Positions 1-8,661 are shown, counted from the stretch's first letter. The stretch is 64,000 bases of DNA from Lachnospiraceae bacterium OM04-12BH (GCA_003490145.1 QULQ01000002.1:3016-67015), one strand, 5' to 3'. Notes: generated from the sequence alone by a model not told the origin. Made by a program: numbers and translations.

Positions 1-59
1 CTGGTTAGAGCGCCGCCCTGTCACGGCGGAGGTCGTGGGTTCGAACCCCATCCGGGTCG
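1..59 (+). tRNA. tRNA-Asp (GTC), 5' end cut off by window edge
   Basis: The anticodon stem encloses loop CTGTCAC with anticodon GTC. The T arm reads GTGGG-TTCGAAC-CCCAT, followed by the 3' acceptor strand CCGGGTC and discriminator G at 59. The 5' acceptor strand and part of the D arm lie outside the window. CCA is not encoded. Confidence 0.95.
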
Positions 60-93
60 TTTACAGAGGATTTTTCCTCAGTATTATATATAT

Positions 94-166
94 GGGATCT
101 TAGCTCAGCTGGGAGAGCATCTGCCTTACAAGCAGAGGGTCATAGGTTCGAGCCCTATAGGTCCCA
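94..166 (+). tRNA. tRNA-Val (TAC)
   Basis: Full cloverleaf: acceptor GGGATCT/AGGTCCC (one T-G pair), anticodon stem TCTGC/GCAGA around loop CTTACAA (anticodon TAC), T arm with TTCGAGC loop, discriminator A. No encoded CCA. Confidence 0.97.
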
Positions 167-173
167 TTTATAT

Positions 174-246
174 GCCGATGTGGCTCAATTGGCAGAGCAG
201 CTGATTTGTAATCAGCAGGTTATCGGTTCGAGTCCGATCATCGGCT
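174..246 (+). tRNA. tRNA-Thr (TGT)
   Basis: Acceptor GCCGATG/CATCGGC, anticodon stem CTGAT/ATCAG around loop TTGTA-containing TTTGTAA (anticodon TGT), T loop TTCGAGT, discriminator T. It follows tRNA-Val by only 7 bases, so the two are processed from one transcript. Confidence 0.97.
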
Positions 247-271
247 TGTGATGTGAATTTCATATCATAAT

Positions 272-353
272 GGGTGGATTCCCGAGTGGCCAAAGGGGAC
301 AGACTGTAAATCTGCTGCAATTTGCTTCGGTGGTTCGAATCCACCTCCACCCA
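272..353 (+). tRNA. tRNA-Tyr (GTA)
   Basis: 82-nt class II tRNA with a long variable arm. Acceptor GGGTGGA/TCCACCC, anticodon GTA within CTGTAAA, discriminator A. Tyr tRNAs are class II in bacteria, which fits the length. Confidence 0.97.
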
Positions 354-379
354 TTAGCCGAAAGGCATCAACTAAATAT

Positions 380-453
380 CGCGGGGTGGAGCAGTCTGGA
401 AGCTCGTCGGGCTCATAACCCGAAGGTCATAGGTTCAAATCCTGTCCCCGCTA
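380..453 (+). tRNA. Initiator tRNA-fMet (CAT)
   Basis: The anticodon CAT sits on a stem ending in three G-C pairs (GGG/CCC), the hallmark of initiator tRNA. The first acceptor position is unpaired: C1 (380) faces T72 (452), as expected for an initiator, although the textbook mismatch is C1-A72. Discriminator A at 453, no encoded CCA. An elongator Met tRNA is unlikely because of both features. Confidence 0.95.
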
Positions 454-479
454 CTTGACTTATTAAGTATTAAGTCTAT

Positions 480-552
<73 letters not shown>

Positions 553-593
553 TTTTTAATGTTTAAAAATTCATAGTTATATTCTTCATTTCA

Positions 594-618
594 GTGGTTC
601 GTAAGAATCGCTTTTTTT
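594..618 (+). terminator. Intrinsic terminator of the tRNA array
   Basis: A 7-bp stem GTGGTTC/GAATCGC with two wobble pairs and a GTAA loop is followed at once by seven T residues. It lies 41 bases after tRNA-Phe and would end the tRNA transcript. Confidence 0.75.
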
Positions 619-814
619 ATATCTGGAACAAAAAACAACAAATCATTTCGGAAAATTAGAAAAATCCACACATATCAGTAAAATAAAAATCCCACAATAT
701 CAGGAAAACAGAACATATACGGAAGGTAAATCTGTAAGGGAAAATCAGCATTTTAAAGATGAAAATAGTGAATTTGCACAAAAACAGACGATTCTATTTA
801 TTGAATATGTTCAG
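619..814. other. AT-rich intergenic stretch with no gene seen
   Basis: The 331 bases between tRNA-Phe and the LacI-type gene hold a terminator at the left end and a promoter/operator at the right end. In the middle, an A-rich tract shows no open frame with a ribosome site, no RNA fold and no clear repeat. Confidence 0.6.
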
Positions 815-862
815 TTGACACAAAAATTCTTCTGTGATATATAATATATAAACACGAGTAAA
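815..862 (+). promoter_or_regulatory. Promoter and candidate LacI-family operator of the regulator gene
   Basis: TTGACA at 815-820 is followed by TATATA at 838-843 (17-bp spacing) or TATAAT at 840-845 (19 bp). At the expected start point lies TAAACACGAGTAAA (849-862), an imperfect palindrome around a central CG with fixed positions T..AC.CG.GT..A. The same pattern recurs at 1906-1919. LacI-family operators are typically CG-centred palindromes, so autoregulation is inferred. Confidence 0.7.
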
Positions 863-883
863 TAAACAACAACAGGAGTCGAA

Positions 884-1885
884 ATGGTTACCAGAAATGA
901 AGTTGCCGAAAGGGCAGGCGTATCCCCATCAGTAGTTTCATATGTACTTAACAATTCGAATTATGTCAGTGAGGAGAAGAGGAAGGCGGTGCTCAAGGCA
1001 GTAGAGGAGCTTCACTATCATCCGAATTACATTGGCAGGAGCCTTAAGACAAAAAAGACAAATATACTTGGTCTTGTTTGTGATGACATCCGAAGTGAAT
1101 TGTTTGCAGAGATCACTTATTTCAGTGAGAAATACGCATATGACAAGGGCTATAATCTTTTCCTTTGTACCAGCCATCAGGAGGATGCATTCTTAAGTCA
1201 GCTTGTTGACCACAGACTGGATGGAATTTTTCTGGCAACAAGTATTTACAGTACAGAACAGATCAATAAGATCGCAAAGAGTGGTATTCCTGTTGCGCTT
1301 TACGGCGCACGTCATTATGGAGAGCTAGAAAGCCGTGTAAGGTGTCTCCGTGTTGATTATGTGAAAGCTGCTTATCTGCTGACAGAGAGACTGATCCAGA
1401 GAGGGTTTGAAAGAATCGCCTTTTTCCCTCCCTACAAGTCAAAGGTTCATCAGTTCAGCAGAAAAGATTACCGCTATCGTGGGTACGAGGATGCGCTGCT
1501 TGCTTATAATTATCAGGTGGATGAAAGCCTGATCAGCTACGAAAATGATCGTTATGATGATATCCTGAACAGAGCTGTACAGATCTGTGGTGATAATCTT
1601 GAGAAATATGGGAAGGTGGGAATTGTTGCCGGTAATGATTATCTGGCAGTGCTTATCATGAACCATCTTAAGAAAGCTGGGTTATATGATCCGGAAAAGA
1701 TAGCGATTACAGGGATGGATGACACAGCGTCCTCCAAGATTGTAGATCCGAGGCTTACAACAGTCGGGTTTTCCAAAAAGGATATCGCCAGATATGTGGT
1801 TGATTTTCTGGTAGAGGATGGGAACAATGATGGACAGCAGGTCAAGGATATCCCAGTATATCTGGTGGAAGGGAAAAGCGGTTAA
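884..1885 (+). CDS. LacI/GalR-family transcriptional regulator
   Basis: This 333-residue protein has the LacI family layout. A helix-turn-helix occupies about residues 3-22 (RNEVAERAGVSPSVVSYVLN), a hinge region lies near 45-58, and a periplasmic-binding-protein-like effector domain fills the rest (NILGLVCDDI onward, ending with the usual LTTVGFS stretch). The ATG at 884 follows AGGAG with good spacing. It stands at the head of a same-strand catabolic operon (1942-9558), so it probably represses that operon until an inducer from the pathway appears. Two matching CG-centred palindromes, at its own start point and just after its stop, are the likely operators. The inducer cannot be read from the sequence. 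Confidence 0.93.
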   Translation: MVTRNEVAERAGVSPSVVSYVLNNSNYVSEEKRKAVLKAVEELHYHPNYIGRSLKTKKTNILGLVCDDIRSELFAEITYFSEKYAYDKGYNLFLCTSHQEDAFLSQLVDHRLDGIFLATSIYSTEQINKIAKSGIPVALYGARHYGELESRVRCLRVDYVKAAYLLTERLIQRGFERIAFFPPYKSKVHQFSRKDYRYRGYEDALLAYNYQVDESLISYENDRYDDILNRAVQICGDNLEKYGKVGIVAGNDYLAVLIMNHLKKAGLYDPEKIAITGMDDTASSKIVDPRLTTVGFSKKDIARYVVDFLVEDGNNDGQQVKDIPVYLVEGKSG

Positions 1886-1905
1886 TTTATTATTTTTGCA
1901 AAATA

Positions 1906-1919
1906 TTTACACGAGTTTA
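1906..1919 (+). promoter_or_regulatory. Second candidate LacI-family operator
   Basis: TTTACACGAGTTTA shares the core ACACGAGT and the symmetric positions T..AC.CG.GT..A with the site at 849-862. It lies 20 bases after the regulator's stop and 22 bases before the next start codon. I see no convincing promoter hexamers beside it, so it may act on a weak promoter or as a roadblock to read-through. Confidence 0.55.
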
Positions 1920-1941
1920 CAAAGAGAGGAGTGATGGAAGA

Positions 1942-2991
1942 TTGGAATGCAGAAAGAATGAGTTAGTCAAGGATGTGCCTGGATTATATGCAGTTGCAGA
2001 TGTCACACTGGATGGCAAAGAGTATTATGCAGCAGCATCTGAAAACCGTGGCGGTAGAGTATATCTGGTAGATCCGGTCACGCAAAAGGCTACAGAGCTG
2101 TTTGGAGGACAGGGCGGCGTCATGGCGATCCTGGATGTAAAAGGCGAAAATGCAGTGCTTTTCATCGAAGAGTTCTATCCGGTATTTGATTCTGCAACAG
2201 CCAAGGTGATCAAGGCTGATCTGGAGAAGAAGGATGACGGATATGAGGTCAGCAAAAGAACCGTACTTGCAGAGATTCCTTACGTTCACAGAATTTCACT
2301 GCTGCAGGAAAAGGATGGTGTTTATCTGGCAGCCGGAAAACTTTGCAAGAGCAAGACAGATCAGGATGACTGGTCAACATCAGGAACTATGGAGATTGGA
2401 AAGTATGATCTCACAAAAGACAAGGTAGAGATGGAGCAGATCTATGATGGTGTAACAAAGCACCATGCTATGTTTGTAGCAAGGAACAAAGAGGGCTTCG
2501 ATGATCTTTACTTTGGAGGAACGGAAGGTGTTTTCCGGGCAACCTGTAAAGACGGTGAATGGAATGTAGAGCATCTGCTGAGTGTTCCTACCAGTGATAT
2601 CGTTTATATGGATCTGGACGGGGATGGCAAAGAAGAACTTGCAATCATCGAAGAGTTCCATGGAAACAAAGCCGTAGTATTCAAGAAGCTGGGCGCAGGA
2701 ATGGAAAGAATGGTTGAGATTCCCTTAAGCTTCGGACATGTGCTCTGGGGCGGACAGTTCTTTGGAAGGCCTGCACTGATCACAGGAAGCAGAGCCGGGG
2801 ACAAGACCTTACGGAAGTTCACCTTTACCTGTGATGGCGAAGGCAGAACACAGATCAAAGAAGAAACAGTCCTGGACGAGGGACAGGCTCCTGCACAGAT
2901 CTTTGTGACAGGGGATGCGAAGGAAAGCATCGTAGTAGCTGCCAATCATGGTGTTGCCACCATGGCAGAGTACAGATGCACAGAAGCTTGA
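1942..2991 (+). CDS. VCBS/FG-GAP-like (beta-propeller-type) protein of unknown function
   Basis: A 349-residue protein without a signal peptide or membrane segment. It is built from repeated short beta-strand blocks and includes an acidic DLDGDGKEE motif near residues 217-225, like the calcium-binding loops of FG-GAP/VCBS propellers. I do not recognise a defined enzyme. It is the first structural gene after the regulator and precedes tctC by 74 bases, so it should serve the same pathway, for example as a cytoplasmic lactonase-like or sugar-binding protein (inference). The start is uncertain: TTG 1942 has AGGAG 10 bases upstream, while an ATG at 1934 in another frame reads only 10 codons to a stop. 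No in-frame ATG precedes residue 61. Confidence 0.75.
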   Translation: MECRKNELVKDVPGLYAVADVTLDGKEYYAAASENRGGRVYLVDPVTQKATELFGGQGGVMAILDVKGENAVLFIEEFYPVFDSATAKVIKADLEKKDDGYEVSKRTVLAEIPYVHRISLLQEKDGVYLAAGKLCKSKTDQDDWSTSGTMEIGKYDLTKDKVEMEQIYDGVTKHHAMFVARNKEGFDDLYFGGTEGVFRATCKDGEWNVEHLLSVPTSDIVYMDLDGDGKEELAIIEEFHGNKAVVFKKLGAGMERMVEIPLSFGHVLWGGQFFGRPALITGSRAGDKTLRKFTFTCDGEGRTQIKEETVLDEGQAPAQIFVTGDAKESIVVAANHGVATMAEYRCTEA

Positions 2992-3065
2992 AAAACAGTA
3001 AATGATCTGCACAGGAGCAGATAATAATAACAAAATACAAACTAAGAGAAAAGAGAGGTAAAGGT

Positions 3066-4049
3066 ATGAAAAAGAGAGATTTTAGAAGAATTTTAGCAGA
3101 AGCAATGGCAGGGGTTATGATGCTTGGTCTTACAGCCTGCGGATCATCAAATGAAAGTGCAGCATTTCCTTCAGACACAGTAAATATCGTATGCCATGCA
3201 AAAGAAGGCGGCGGAAGTGATGCTCTTGCAAGAGAAGTAGCGCAGGTTATGCAGGACAAGCTTGGCTGGTCTGTAACAGTTGAAAATAAGACAGGTGGCT
3301 CCGGATCCGTTGGTATGCAGTATGTACAGAACTCCAAGCCGGACGGGTACACCATTGGTACCGCACCTGTAGAGCTTTCCATGATCCAGGCACTTGGTTA
3401 TGCAGAGTTGAATCCTGACAGTGTAAGCCTTCTTGGATGTGGAATGTCCTGGTCAGCGGCATTATATGTTCCCAAGGATGCCCCTTATGAAAATATGGAG
3501 GATTTCATCAATTACTGTAAAGAGAACCCTGATGTAGTGAAGGTTGCCAACTCTGGTATTGGTTCTATCTGGCACATTGCAGCCTGCGCAATGGCTGATA
3601 AGGCTGGTATTTCCTTAAATCATGTTCCTTATGATGGAGCTACAGGCGCCCTTACCGCTCTTCTTGGAAGCGAGGTCGATGCAGCAGTTGTTGGTACATG
3701 CGAAGGCTATTCCTATGTTGATTCCGGTGATCTGAAGTGCCTTGGTGTATTCGGCGAAGACAGAAGTTCAACAATGCCTGATGTTCCTACCGCAAAAGAG
3801 CAGGGCTATGATCTGAACGTTGTATGCTGGGTTGGCTTCCTTGCACCTAAGGATGTTGATGAAGCTACACTGACAACTCTTCAGGATTCCTTAAAGACAG
3901 TATTTGAGACAGATGAGTACAAGTCCTTCTGTGAGACAAGAGGATGCGACAGCACATACTATAGTGCGGAAGAGTTCAAGAAGATGGCAGACAGCGACTT
4001 CACGTATTACTCAGAGCTGATCAGCAGCCTTGGTATCGTAGCACAGTAG
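3066..4049 (+). CDS. tctC: TctC-type solute-binding lipoprotein of a tripartite tricarboxylate-type transporter
   Basis: 327 residues with a lipoprotein signal: basic start, hydrophobic core and lipobox LTAC with Cys25. The mature part matches the TctC/Bug family, with the glycine-rich ligand loop GGGSDALAREVAQ near residue 43, VENKTGGSGSVG, and the late VPTAKEQGYD motif. It captures the substrate outside the membrane and passes it to TctA/TctB encoded next. Family ligands are carboxylates (citrate, aromatic acids, amino acids, sugar acids). The neighbouring sugar-type enzymes suggest an acidic sugar here. ATG 3066 follows GAGAGGTAAAGG. Confidence 0.93.
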   Translation: MKKRDFRRILAEAMAGVMMLGLTACGSSNESAAFPSDTVNIVCHAKEGGGSDALAREVAQVMQDKLGWSVTVENKTGGSGSVGMQYVQNSKPDGYTIGTAPVELSMIQALGYAELNPDSVSLLGCGMSWSAALYVPKDAPYENMEDFINYCKENPDVVKVANSGIGSIWHIAACAMADKAGISLNHVPYDGATGALTALLGSEVDAAVVGTCEGYSYVDSGDLKCLGVFGEDRSSTMPDVPTAKEQGYDLNVVCWVGFLAPKDVDEATLTTLQDSLKTVFETDEYKSFCETRGCDSTYYSAEEFKKMADSDFTYYSELISSLGIVAQ

Positions 4050-4074
4050 TCATTATAAGAAACGAGGGTCTTCT

Positions 4075-4539
4075 ATGTTGAAAAAATTATCAGGAAATAC
4101 AGTGATCGGACTTTTGTTCATCATTATTTCCGGAATTACACTCTATATAGCAAACACAACACTGCCGGCGACAGCGCCGGCAGGAGACCCGGGATCAAGA
4201 ATTTTTCCTTCAGCAATTTGCATTATCATCATGATCCTGGGAATCATCCTGATCGTTCAGTCTGTCAGGAAACCGGAAAAGGCATTTGCAGGAACCTTTG
4301 CAAGTGAGGACAGTAAGCAGAGCTGCATCAGAGCGGTTCTGATCTTTGCAGACCTGGCACTGTTCCTGGTTCTCTGGAAATTTGTTCCCTTTCTTATTGC
4401 AGGTATGATCTTCATGTTCCTGCAGTGCATGATCTTTAAAGAAAAGCTTTTATTCTCTGTTATTTATTCTGCGGCAGTAACCGGTGTGCTGTATGTGATG
4501 TTCTCCATATTCCTGAAGGTAAATCTGACAATCCACTGA
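4075..4539 (+). CDS. tctB: TctB-type small membrane subunit
   Basis: 154 residues with four predicted membrane helices (about 9-28, 43-62, 89-108 and 115-145), matching the small TctB subunit in size and topology. TctB supports uptake by the large subunit TctA; its exact role is poorly defined. It starts 25 bases after tctC behind GAGGG and is followed by tctA after 64 bases, the usual C-B-A order. Confidence 0.88.
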   Translation: MLKKLSGNTVIGLLFIIISGITLYIANTTLPATAPAGDPGSRIFPSAICIIIMILGIILIVQSVRKPEKAFAGTFASEDSKQSCIRAVLIFADLALFLVLWKFVPFLIAGMIFMFLQCMIFKEKLLFSVIYSAAVTGVLYVMFSIFLKVNLTIH

Positions 4540-4603
4540 TGGAGGACATTTACGGATCAAACCGTTTAGCTTATGAAAATATAACAGGCAGAGAGGTATT
4601 AAT

Positions 4604-6112
4604 ATGGATTATTTATCAGCAATACAAAGCGTCATGAATCCGATGTGCTTACTGTGCATATTGCTTGGCGTTGCAGTAGGAATGGTAGTTGGAACTCTGC
4701 CGGGATTAACTTCTGTTATGGCAATTTCACTGATCACTCCCCTGACCTTTAAACTGAATCCGACTTATGGTTTTGCAATGCTTCTTGGTGTATATAATTC
4801 CGCTATCTTTTCCGGTGGTATTTCGGCGATCGCGATCAACACGCCTGGAACACCTGCATCAATAGCAACAACCTTTGACGGATATAAAATTTCACAGAGA
4901 GGTCGTGCAGGCTTCGCCCTTGGTGTCAACACCATCTACTCCGTGATCGGTGGTCTGTTCTCCACCATCGCACTGATGGTTGCCTGTGCACCACTTGCCA
5001 GACTGGCACTGAACTTTGGTTCACCTGAATATTTCTGGCTGGCACTTTTTGGACTTTCCATGATGATCAGTGTTTCCCACGCATCACTTGCCAAGGGGCT
5101 TGTTACAGGATTTGTAGGAATGCTTCTTGCAACTGTAGGACTGGATCCACTTCTTGGAAGCAAGCGTTTTGTAGGAAATAATATTTCCCTGATGGATGGT
5201 ATCGCATTCATTCCCGTGATGATCGGTCTGTTCGGTGTAGGAGAGATGCTGTTCCAGATTTTCGAACATAAAAAAGAAGATGATAACAAGAAAGACATTG
5301 TCGATCTGAAAGATAAAGAGAGAGTTCTTCCTACGAAGGAGGAGCATAAGCGTATGACAATTCCCGGACTGATCGGTTCTGTGATCGGTGTCCTGGTAGG
5401 TATCGTGCCCGGTACCGGCGGAGATATTTCTGCACTGATCTCCTGGGATATATGTAAAAGAGTATCCAAGCATCCCGAAGAGTTTGGAGATGGCTCTGTG
5501 GAAGGGCTTGCTACCACCTGTGCCTCCAATAACGCATCTATCGGTGGTGCCCTGACAACGGCACTGGCACTCGGTATTCCGGGAGATGGAAACACAGCAG
5601 TATTGCTTGGTGCACTGACCATGTATGGAATGGTTACAGGACCTACCCTTCTTTCCAACAGTGCTCCCTTCGTTTGCAGGCTGTACATCATCATGATCAT
5701 TGCAAACCTGATCATCCTGCCTCTTGGGCTGCTCAGTGCAAAGGCATGTATCAGGCTTCTGTCCATCAAGAGCCAGTACATTCAGATGGCAGTTCTTCTG
5801 ATCTGCTGTGTAGGTGCATACTCCATGAACAGAAACTATACCGATGTGATCGTTATGTTCATTGCCGGAATCTGCGGATTCTTCTTCCGTAAGTATGATT
5901 ATCCTCTTGGACCGATGATCCTGGGACTTCTGCTTGGGGATATGTGCGAGACAAACCTCCGTCGTACACTGATGCTTTCCAACGGAAGCTACCTACAGCT
6001 GTTTACAGGTCCGATTTCCATCGGTCTGATCGTACTGATCCTTCTGGCAATCGGATGGCCTTTTATCAGCAATCTGTTCCAGAAGAAAAAGAATAAGAAA
6101 GTTGAGGGTTAA
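4604..6112 (+). CDS. tctA: TctA-type large membrane subunit
   Basis: 502 residues, strongly hydrophobic with about 12 membrane segments. It carries the two glycine/proline-rich family signatures: GTLPGLTSVMAI near residue 31 and the related GIVPGTGGDISA in the second half, which reflect the internal duplication of TctA. It is the secondary-active permease that moves the TctC-bound ligand inward with cations. Length is typical. ATG 4604 follows GAGAGG. Only 3 bases separate it from the next gene. Confidence 0.93.
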   Translation: MDYLSAIQSVMNPMCLLCILLGVAVGMVVGTLPGLTSVMAISLITPLTFKLNPTYGFAMLLGVYNSAIFSGGISAIAINTPGTPASIATTFDGYKISQRGRAGFALGVNTIYSVIGGLFSTIALMVACAPLARLALNFGSPEYFWLALFGLSMMISVSHASLAKGLVTGFVGMLLATVGLDPLLGSKRFVGNNISLMDGIAFIPVMIGLFGVGEMLFQIFEHKKEDDNKKDIVDLKDKERVLPTKEEHKRMTIPGLIGSVIGVLVGIVPGTGGDISALISWDICKRVSKHPEEFGDGSVEGLATTCASNNASIGGALTTALALGIPGDGNTAVLLGALTMYGMVTGPTLLSNSAPFVCRLYIIMIIANLIILPLGLLSAKACIRLLSIKSQYIQMAVLLICCVGAYSMNRNYTDVIVMFIAGICGFFFRKYDYPLGPMILGLLLGDMCETNLRRTLMLSNGSYLQLFTGPISIGLIVLILLAIGWPFISNLFQKKKNKKVEG

Positions 6113-6115
6113 TCA

Positions 6116-7048
6116 ATGAAACAATTGGCACCGTCATTACATATGCTTGAGATCTTCATGCCGGCGGTAACGGATGAGAACTTCTTTGTACAGAAGATCC
6201 TTCCTGATGTGGCAAAGATTCCCTTTTATACAGGAATTGAGCTGCCGGTTATCTTCAAAAAAGAGAACCAGAAGCTGGTAAGAAGGATCGTAAAAGATCG
6301 TGACTATCAGCTTACCATCTGGGCTTCTCCCAATATTAATGAAAAGGGAGACAATTTATCTGCACTTGACCCGGAGGAAAGAAGGCGTGCAGTCGCTTAT
6401 GTCAAAGAGCTGCTTGCCGAGGCGGCAGAGAGTGGAGCCTATCATGTAGGCCTGCCCTCTGGTCCGGATGTATCGCCGGAGAAAAGAGAGGACGCCAAGA
6501 AGGCACTCTTTGAATCCTTCTGTGAAATTTCGCAGGAAGCATCCAAATATCAGGACATGCATCTGACGCTGGAGCCGCTTGACAGATACGTACACAAGAA
6601 GCAGCTTATGGGTCCGATCCATGAGGTTATCGACTGGTTTGAGGGACTGAAGAAGGAATGTCCCAATTTCTATATTCACTGGGACAGCGCCCATGAAGCT
6701 TTGGCAGAAATTGATCTGGAGGAGTCCATGAAGAGAGCACTTCCTTACATGGCACAGTTCCATATCTGCAACTGTGTGACTGATCCGTCCAATCCCTGCT
6801 ATGGTGACTGGCATATGGAGCTTGGCAATGCACCGGAATACAAGAACTGGGGTTACCTGGATCTTCAGGGCGCGGCAAAGATGCTCCGTGTGGCAGCAGA
6901 GGCTGAGACACCGGCCGGGATCAGGGATGTACATGTTGGAGTAGAAGTAAGAACCCATATGGGAGATGACCTATGGAAGAGAGAGGGCGAGATCCGTTCC
7001 TTCCTGCAGGCAGCCTTCGATGAAGCAGGTCTTATTTATAACAAGTAA
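6116..7048 (+). CDS. Sugar phosphate isomerase/epimerase family TIM barrel
   Basis: 310 residues of the xylose-isomerase-like (AP endonuclease 2) TIM-barrel superfamily. The metal-binding residues expected for the fold are visible: Glu153 in LEPLDR, Asp190 in HWDSAH, His216 in QFHICN and Glu277 in GVEVRTH. Enzymes of this group isomerise or epimerise sugars, keto acids or inositols, or act as dehydratases. The position between the transporter and the YhcH/Gfo-Idh genes suggests it converts the imported sugar acid or an early intermediate. It starts 3 bases after the tctA stop, so translation is probably coupled. Confidence 0.85.
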   Translation: MKQLAPSLHMLEIFMPAVTDENFFVQKILPDVAKIPFYTGIELPVIFKKENQKLVRRIVKDRDYQLTIWASPNINEKGDNLSALDPEERRRAVAYVKELLAEAAESGAYHVGLPSGPDVSPEKREDAKKALFESFCEISQEASKYQDMHLTLEPLDRYVHKKQLMGPIHEVIDWFEGLKKECPNFYIHWDSAHEALAEIDLEESMKRALPYMAQFHICNCVTDPSNPCYGDWHMELGNAPEYKNWGYLDLQGAAKMLRVAAEAETPAGIRDVHVGVEVRTHMGDDLWKREGEIRSFLQAAFDEAGLIYNK

Positions 7049-7067
7049 TTATACAAGGAGAAGAGAT

Positions 7068-7514
7068 ATGATACTGGATTATTACAAGAATTATAAAACC
7101 TATGTAGACGCTGTTCCCGGACTTGAGGAAGGCATGAAATTTGTAGAAACACTGTTAGACAAGCCTGTTGGAACCTATCGTACAGACAGCGAAATGTATG
7201 CTATGGTACAGGAAGGTGAGACTTCCGATATCAGCGGTGACAAGATGGAAACACATAAGAAATTCCTGGATGTACAGTTTGTATTCTCCGGACAGGAGAT
7301 CTTTGAGTGGGAAGAAGCTACCCAGCTTGAGGTCAGAGAAGAGTATGATGAGAAGACGGATTTCCGTTTTTACTATGGCGGAGGCAAGAGATATCTGGCA
7401 ACTGCGGGCATGTTCTACATTCTGTTTCCTCAGGATGCACACCGCTGCAGAGGCAAGGTCAACGAGACAGGCGATGCTTACAGAAAGATCGTTTTAAAGC
7501 TTCCTGTTAAATAA
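7068..7514 (+). CDS. YhcH/YjgK/YiaL family protein (DUF386)
   Basis: 148 residues from ATG 7068, which follows AAGGAG. The sequence has the cupin-like YhcH/EbgC family pattern: an N-terminal LDYYKNYKTYVD block, the motif SDKMETHKKFLDVQFVFSG and a late FPQDAHRCRG metal-type histidine. Members accompany sialic acid, 2,3-diketogulonate and other sugar-acid pathways and are thought to help anomerise or open sugars. A second copy lies in the sialic acid operon at 37855, which supports a parallel pathway here. An open frame extends upstream to 6966 inside the previous gene, without a ribosome site. Confidence 0.88.
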   Translation: MILDYYKNYKTYVDAVPGLEEGMKFVETLLDKPVGTYRTDSEMYAMVQEGETSDISGDKMETHKKFLDVQFVFSGQEIFEWEEATQLEVREEYDEKTDFRFYYGGGKRYLATAGMFYILFPQDAHRCRGKVNETGDAYRKIVLKLPVK

Positions 7515-7555
7515 GAAGAAACAGGAGAATGGATGCAGGAAGGAAGGGAAGAACC

Positions 7556-8644
7556 ATGTTTTTGTATGAAGGAATAGAAAAAGCAGACAAAAAAGTGCGT
7601 GCCGTTCTGATCGGATGTGGCGAACAGGCCACCAATATGATTCACAATGCCATTTCCTATATTGATGAGATTGAGGTTGTTGGTGTCTGTGATATGAATA
7701 AGGATCGTGCAGATTTTGCTGCAAGACGGTTTGGTCTTTCAAGATCATGGCAGGATATGGATGAAATGCTAAAGAATGTGGAAGCTGACTGTGCCTTTGT
7801 TATTACGATCGCAAAGCTGCAGGCACCTTTGGCGCTGAAGTGTGTGGAAGCCGGACTGCATGTATTTACTGAAAAACCGCTTGGAACAGAGAAAGAAGAT
7901 ATTAAGAAGCTGATCGAAGCAGCAAAGAAGAATAATAAGAAGATCGGTGTATCCTTCAATAAGCGTTTCAACCTGGCTTATCATGATATGAAGGGGGCGA
8001 TCGATTCTGAAGGCTTTGGGGCACCTTCCGGATTCTCAGCAAAGTTTATCGGCGGCTATCGTACCAACGAAACAGATCTGCTCCGTGTAGGTTCCTGCCA
8101 TTTCTTTGATCTGGCAAGGTACCTGATCGGTGAAGTGGATGAGGTATTTGCCTATCGTTATGAGAAGCAGCCGGGTCAGCATACCTTTGCCGTGACCATG
8201 CAGTTTGAGAACGGCTGTGTGGGGACTATGATGCTGGGATCTCTGGGATCCTGGGTATGTGGCTATGGCATGGAGAGCGTAGAAGTACGTGGTGACAGAA
8301 ATATGGTCAGTGCAGACAACGGAAGAGATTTTATGTGGCAGAAGCCGTCCATTATCTGCAATTCTGATACAGGACTTGCCAATAAGGGAACCCAGGCGGT
8401 AACCGAGCAGGCAGTACCGGTAGAAATTTTAAGACCCAATTATTCCAACCTTGGAAAGCTGGCACTGAAGGATTTCTACATTAATGGTAACTATCAGTCA
8501 GTCAAGGCCTTTGCACAGGCGATCCTAAATGATACAGAGCCGGTTGTTGGCTGGAAGGATGGTCTGATGGCACTGAATCTTGCTCTGGCAGTAGAAAAGA
8601 GCGTCAGTGAAAAGCGTGCTGTTAAGATTTCGGAAGTGATGTAA
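7556..8644 (+). CDS. Gfo/Idh/MocA-family oxidoreductase
   Basis: 362 residues. The Rossmann NAD(P) site is the N-terminal strand plus GCGEQA (20-25), followed by the acidic CDMNKD around 45-50. The family motif EKP is at 106-108 (TEKPLG), with Lys107 the expected catalytic lysine. The second half has the beta-sheet substrate domain (GGYRTNETDLLRVGSCHFFDL). Such enzymes oxidise or reduce sugar hydroxyls; in other gut bacteria one (NanOx/YjhC) acts on 2,7-anhydro-sialic acid. Direct assignment to that activity is not possible here. ATG 7556 follows GGAAGGGA; the upstream ATG 7529 has its ribosome site too close. Confidence 0.87.
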   Translation: MFLYEGIEKADKKVRAVLIGCGEQATNMIHNAISYIDEIEVVGVCDMNKDRADFAARRFGLSRSWQDMDEMLKNVEADCAFVITIAKLQAPLALKCVEAGLHVFTEKPLGTEKEDIKKLIEAAKKNNKKIGVSFNKRFNLAYHDMKGAIDSEGFGAPSGFSAKFIGGYRTNETDLLRVGSCHFFDLARYLIGEVDEVFAYRYEKQPGQHTFAVTMQFENGCVGTMMLGSLGSWVCGYGMESVEVRGDRNMVSADNGRDFMWQKPSIICNSDTGLANKGTQAVTEQAVPVEILRPNYSNLGKLALKDFYINGNYQSVKAFAQAILNDTEPVVGWKDGLMALNLALAVEKSVSEKRAVKISEVM

Positions 8645-8661
8645 AAAGGAATGGACAACAT

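Noticed and set aside
270..458. 62-codon open frame across two tRNA genes
   Set aside because: It reads through tRNA-Tyr and tRNA-fMet, whose folds are complete, and has no ribosome site.
4936..5781. 281-codon antisense frame within tctA
   Set aside because: Mirror of a well-supported membrane protein gene; serine/proline-rich product without a family pattern.
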